Assembly (NCBI GenBank): GCA_009801015.1 | Contig: VHZZ01005239.1 | Coordinates: 60,104 to 84,132, forward strand | From: Silene noctiflora | Taxonomy: Eukaryota > Streptophyta > Magnoliopsida > Caryophyllales > Caryophyllaceae | Direction of reading: 5' to 3' | Length of the DNA: 24,029 bases | Part shown: positions 20,781 to 24,029 of the stretch, in pieces | How the letters are laid out: every line of letters begins with the position of its first letter | Numbering within the stretch: position 1 is the first letter of the stretch | The notes under the pieces: generated by a model | Databases searched by the model: none | The model's input: the letters and a program-made list of their open reading frames with translations, nothing else | What the model was told of the DNA's origin: nothing | Program-made: the position numbers and the translations under genes

Positions 20781-21500
20781 CTTCAGATACAATAATCACA
20801 TATAAATATTAAATCTTACAACATTTTTTTTTCATTAACAAAGTGTTTTATCTTTTATTTTATTTGAAAAAGATATTTTAATCATATGTAAACAAATAAT
20901 TAGACATAAAATGTAGCATTACAACTAAGTTAATTACCCCGTTGCAACGCACGGGTATCAAACTAGTATTTACTAAATCCCGCACATTTTTACGCGTTAT
21001 TCCAATTTTACCCCCTTCATTTCTTAATCCCACCAACCAAGACAAACCAAAAACCCTAAAAAGTAAGAAATTTCCCAAATTCATCCCGATGGACCACCAC
21101 CATCCCCCACCCCAAAATGTATGCACCACCAACCACCTCTCCAGCCGCCCTGCCAACCAATCGGCGACGGAGAAGGATGAAGGTCGACAAAGTAAGGCGG
21201 AATGTTGTCGGCGGCGGAGAAAAAAGAAGGCGTTTGACGACATTCTTGGGTCAACGACGTACATGTGTCGATAGAGGGCCGGAGTCAACGGCAGTGGGAG
21301 GGTGGCCAGCGCTGGGTGAGGAGGTCGGGACTGGGGAAGGGCGGTCGGAGTAAGGTGTCGGGGCTGGTTTGGCCGTTTGGGTACTTCTATTTTTTTTGTT
21401 TTTTTAATTTTTATTGTTTTTAACATGAAGGGTAGTAGTGGAAATGAAAGAAAAAATGTGCGGGATTTAGTAAAATTGCGTGTAGGATTTAGCAATTACG

Positions 21501-22128
21501 AAAAAAAATGGTGACATTTAGTCCGTTTTATTTGAGATGGGAAATAGCCCGTCTGAAATAAGAATTTGCGATTTACTAGTAGAGGAGCGCAATTATAATC
21601 CGACTAAATGTGCATCTCGTTAAATAAAATAAAAGTATAATTTTGATCAACTTTAATCTTTGATAAAGAGAATTATGAGAGCAAGCAAATATTGACACGA
21701 TACATAACCTTGACATAAAATTAATAAATTATGATCAAAATTTTATATTCCATCTTAAGTAAATTGAATTAACATGAGTGGTGTTCAAATTGGCTACTTC
21801 AATTGAAGAGACTGATTATGTCAATTATTTAAACTTATAAACTTTTAATTAAGGTGTTTGATAAGTCGGATTGAATCATAAGAAAAAATGGGATGGTTTC
21901 GAATAATCTTGTAAGAAATATCTATGTAATGTGGCCATGTGGGAGGTTTAGATTGGAGTCTACATCGTTTGAAGGTGAAACGAATACCAACCCAAATCTT
22001 ATCAGATGTAAATATTTGTCATGTTTATGTGCTGGTTCTCAATAGCCATAACCATGACTTTGGGCACTAATTGTATTTCTACCTTAGTTATGAAAACGAA
22101 CATTCCAAAATTATCCTTTAAGGCTTTG
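21501..22128. other. Intergenic, no feature seen
   Basis: AT-rich DNA with only short open frames. Nothing recognisable as coding, RNA or transposon could be supported. The plus-strand frame starting near 22021 is unconvincing. Confidence 0.4.
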
Positions 22129-22643
22129 GCTCTGTTTGACAAGCCATTTCAGTTACCTAATTTGGTTAAAATAGCTTATTTGATCAAAATTTCAGGTACC
22201 TTATTTGTTTGTAAGCGTTTGACAAGTAGCTTATTTAACCAAATAAGCTACCTGAAATGAAATGCTACCTAGAGTAACATTTGAGATTTCAGGTACCTGA
22301 TTTGATTTGATTTTCCCTTTTTACCCCTTCTATACTATTAAATAATTCTCATATCTTTTTACGTCATTTCATCAAAATCAGTTACCTTTTCAGTTAGTTT
22401 GCCAAACATTTTTTTTATATAATCAGCTACTTTATCAGTTCATAATTTTCGGCTACCTTATCCGTTACCTTTTCAGTTTTCAGCTACCTTTTTCAGGTTT
22501 CAGCTACCTTTTCACGTAATTTGCCAAACAATTTTAATAAAAATCAGCTACTTTATTGGTTCTTAATTTTCAGCTACCTTTTTAGGTTTCAGGTACCATT
22601 TTAGGTTTCAGGTACATTTTCAGTTAATTTTGCCAAACAGAAC
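22129..22643. mobile_element. MITE (~515 bp) with TIRs, a hairpin and a minisatellite interior
   Basis: The ends read inward are GCTCTGTTTGACAAGCC (left) and GGTTCTGTTTGGCAAAA (right), the CTGTTTGGCAAA type found on many plant hAT-like MITEs. A perfect 10-bp stem with a 4-base loop (TAGCTTATTT-AACC-AAATAAGCTA) lies at 22227-22250. From about 22380 to 22625 the sequence is a degenerate array of CAGCTACCTTTTTCAGGT-like units interrupted by TTTGCCAAACA. TTAAGG sits near both edges, but a clean 8-bp duplication could not be defined. Confidence 0.55.
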
Positions 22644-23372
22644 CTTAAGCTATCTAGGAATATTATGGTCATATCCACATTTTATAAGGTAGCCCACTTA
22701 AGCTTATGAGCTGGGGTAAATAATCCAAGCAATTATTTGATGTCGACAAATTATTAAATAACGTCGATAATATATAATGAATTTTCTAATTTGTCCCTCC
22801 TAAGTCAAACATTTCAATCAAACTATCAACAAATAATTTAATAGACAAATCGAAACTAACAACTAATATTGAATAACAAACAATTGAAGAACCTTAAATA
22901 ATCCACAAATCGAAAAACGTTAAAAACTAATCAACGGAAGATGGATCGTTTTTTCAAAAATCAAAACAATGAATTATAAAGTGAGATAACATTAAATTAA
23001 TCAACGTAAAACAAATTAATTGTAAGTCATATCGATATTAGTTGACCAATTAAGAGAACACTCTACTTAGCTTCAATTATACAATTTTTATGTGGCAAAT
23101 TAATTGCAAGTCATATCGATGTGCACGGTTTTAATAAGTGGCGATAATAAACACGTTTATTTGCGCCCTTATTATACAACACTCAATTCATGTTCACAAA
23201 ATCTAGTTAAACTATTTATGAGTTATGAATTATGATTGTTGATTTATTTACCTTGCAAAACCAAATTTAAACTAATGCCACCTTGACCTCTTAAATGCCA
23301 CGGGTGAAGAGTGAATAAATCATTTCATTAATAAAAAACCATATGCCAGTGAAAAGTGAATAGATCATTGTT
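22644..23372. other. Intergenic AT-rich stretch, no gene seen
   Basis: No coding or RNA feature is seen. The words AATTAATTG(C/T)AAGTCATATCGAT occur at about 23013 and 23099, a short direct repeat of unknown meaning. Confidence 0.4.
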
Positions 23373-23643
23373 GGGTTAGGTCTTGTGTCTTTCTGACTTA
23401 ATTTCAGTTTAACTCATCTCTTCACGAATTAACTGTTAGGCCATGTTATTTTTAGTTTAATTTCATCTTACTTCAGTTCATCTTAATTCTATTAAATTCA
23501 GCTCATCTCTTCAGGATTAACTCTTACTTCAGCCCCAGTCAGTTTAGCTCGACCCTATTCAGTTAAGCTCAGTTTCATTCAGTTCAGTTCAGTTTATTTT
23601 AGTTCAGCTCCTATTACCTAAAAAGACACAAGGTCTTACCCCA
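23373..23643. mobile_element. Short TIR element (~270 bp) with a CAGTT-rich interior
   Basis: The left end GGGTTAGGTCTTGTGTCTTT (23373) is the imperfect inverse of the right end, which read inward is GGGGTAAGACCTTGTGTCTT. The interior is built of degenerate CAGTT(C/T)A and TTCAGCTC words. It has no coding capacity. The target duplication was not resolved. It could be a MITE or simply an expanded short repeat with inverted flanks. Confidence 0.5.
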
Positions 23644-23657
23644 GTTAAGTTCAATTT

Positions 23658-24029
23658 TGTAACACCCTCACACTCCAAAGTGCCTTACCAAGGCCACTTC
23701 GAGTATAAAGGTGCTACCATCTCGGTTTCCCGAGGCAATGATAATCAACAGACAATAAAAAAACATACTTAAAATAGTTTAAACTGATTATATCAAAACT
23801 GTATAACCACAACTGTCTGACCAGAAATACAAAAATCCAAAAGATGAAACTCAAACTCAAGTCTAAACACTAGCTACTAAACTTTGACACAGCGGAAGCC
23901 TCTATCTCGTGATGATCACCCAACCATCCCATGTGCATATAAGCTATATCTGCTCAACAACTGCTCACCATCCCCGAATGGATCATCACAGATTACAAAC
24001 ACAAAATCGGGGTCAGTTACTGATAACAG
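23658..24029 (-). mobile_element. 3' part of an inverted LTR, cut by the window end
   Basis: Read on the minus strand it shares ordered blocks with the end of the solo LTR at 5315-6666: GTGATGATCCATTCGGGG, CTTCCGCTGTGTC, ACCGAGATGGTA, CTTGGTAAGGCAC and the terminal GAGGGTGTTACA (at 23658). Sequence between the blocks differs strongly, so it belongs to a related but distinct subfamily. Whether it is a solo LTR or part of a full element cannot be told from this window. Confidence 0.75.

Larger units (their letters stand above)
19414..20966 (+). mobile_element. Helitron-like non-autonomous element
   Basis: The 3' end has ACCCCGTTGCAACGCACGGG, which can fold as a short hairpin (CCCGT/ACGGG), then nine bases, then CTAG (20963-20966), followed by a host T. 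That is the Helitron 3' signature, and this particular GTTGCAACGCACGGG motif is frequent at plant Helitron ends. Aligning the interrupted TIR arm places the 5' end at about 19414, after a host A. The expected 5' TC is not seen there, so the 5' terminus is degraded or a few bases off. There is no Rep/helicase coding sequence. The interior is a tandem array of repeats. Confidence 0.65.
19391..21500. mobile_element. TIR element (about 550 bp) interrupted by a Helitron
   Basis: The right arm read inward is GCTAAATCCTACACGCAATT followed by TTACTAAATCCCGCACATTT. The left arm has the same two blocks in the same order, GCTAAATCCCACACACAA (19396-19413) and TTTACTAAATCCCGCACATT (from 20969), but they are separated by the 1.55-kb Helitron. 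Removing 19414-20966 restores an almost continuous arm. The interior has a GC-rich patch (about 21065-21360, CCACCACC and GGCGGCGG words) beside pyrimidine-rich CCAATTTTACCCCCTTC, the same architecture as the elements at 7412 and 8273. Target duplications fall in A tracts and are not decisive. No transposase is seen. Confidence 0.65.

Noticed and set aside
20878..21495. A 205-codon minus-strand open frame
   Set aside because: It spans the Helitron 3' end, both boundaries of the interrupted TIR arm and the GC-rich patch of the TIR element, so it is a chance frame across unrelated pieces. No domain is visible.

Overview
The window is nuclear DNA from a flowering plant, most likely a eudicot. 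It is AT-rich, has intron-containing genes with GT-AG junctions, and is full of plant-type transposable elements: an L1-type LINE, an Au-type SINE, Ty3/gypsy-like LTRs, a Helitron and several MITEs. The look of the LTRs and the frequent ACTCCGTA words fit Caryophyllales, but that is a weak inference. There is no sign of a prokaryotic or viral operon-like system.

Only two genes can be supported, both on the minus strand. An F-box/LRR gene (about 3298 down to 1269, probably three coding exons) lies at the left. Its last exon and downstream sequence have been tandemly duplicated. From 19174 down to 10157 lies a complete ten-exon gene for a TrmA/RlmD-family RNA (uracil-5-)-methyltransferase. I assembled it exon by exon with every splice phase consistent, giving 553 residues with an N-terminal organelle-type leader, a TRAM domain, four candidate Fe-S cysteines, the SAM motif and the catalytic Cys and Glu. 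Its nine introns hold three Au-type SINE fragments, Stowaway-like relics and a CT microsatellite.

The 5.5 kb between the two genes (about 3550-9063) is a nest of transposons. It holds a 5'-truncated LINE (3566-5197) with target-site duplications, then a poly(A)-tailed retroposon (6676-7372). The left target-site duplication of that retroposon was later split by a 1352-bp solo LTR (5315-6666) flanked by CCGTT. After these come two non-autonomous TIR elements (about 7412-8262 and 8273-9054). A possible orphan exon lies at 9413-9680.

Right of the methyltransferase gene, a TIR element about 550 bp long has been interrupted by a Helitron-like element (about 19414-20966). The Helitron ends in a hairpin plus CTAG and carries tandem copies of a module resembling the promoters of plant U-snRNA genes (RTCCCACATCG-like box, about 32 bp, then TATAAATA). 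Two further TIR elements (22129-22643 and 23373-23643) and the 3' end of an inverted LTR (23658 to the window end) follow. The snRNA-promoter-like modules in the Helitron are the most unusual signal. The rest is an ordinary, well-layered plant intergenic landscape.
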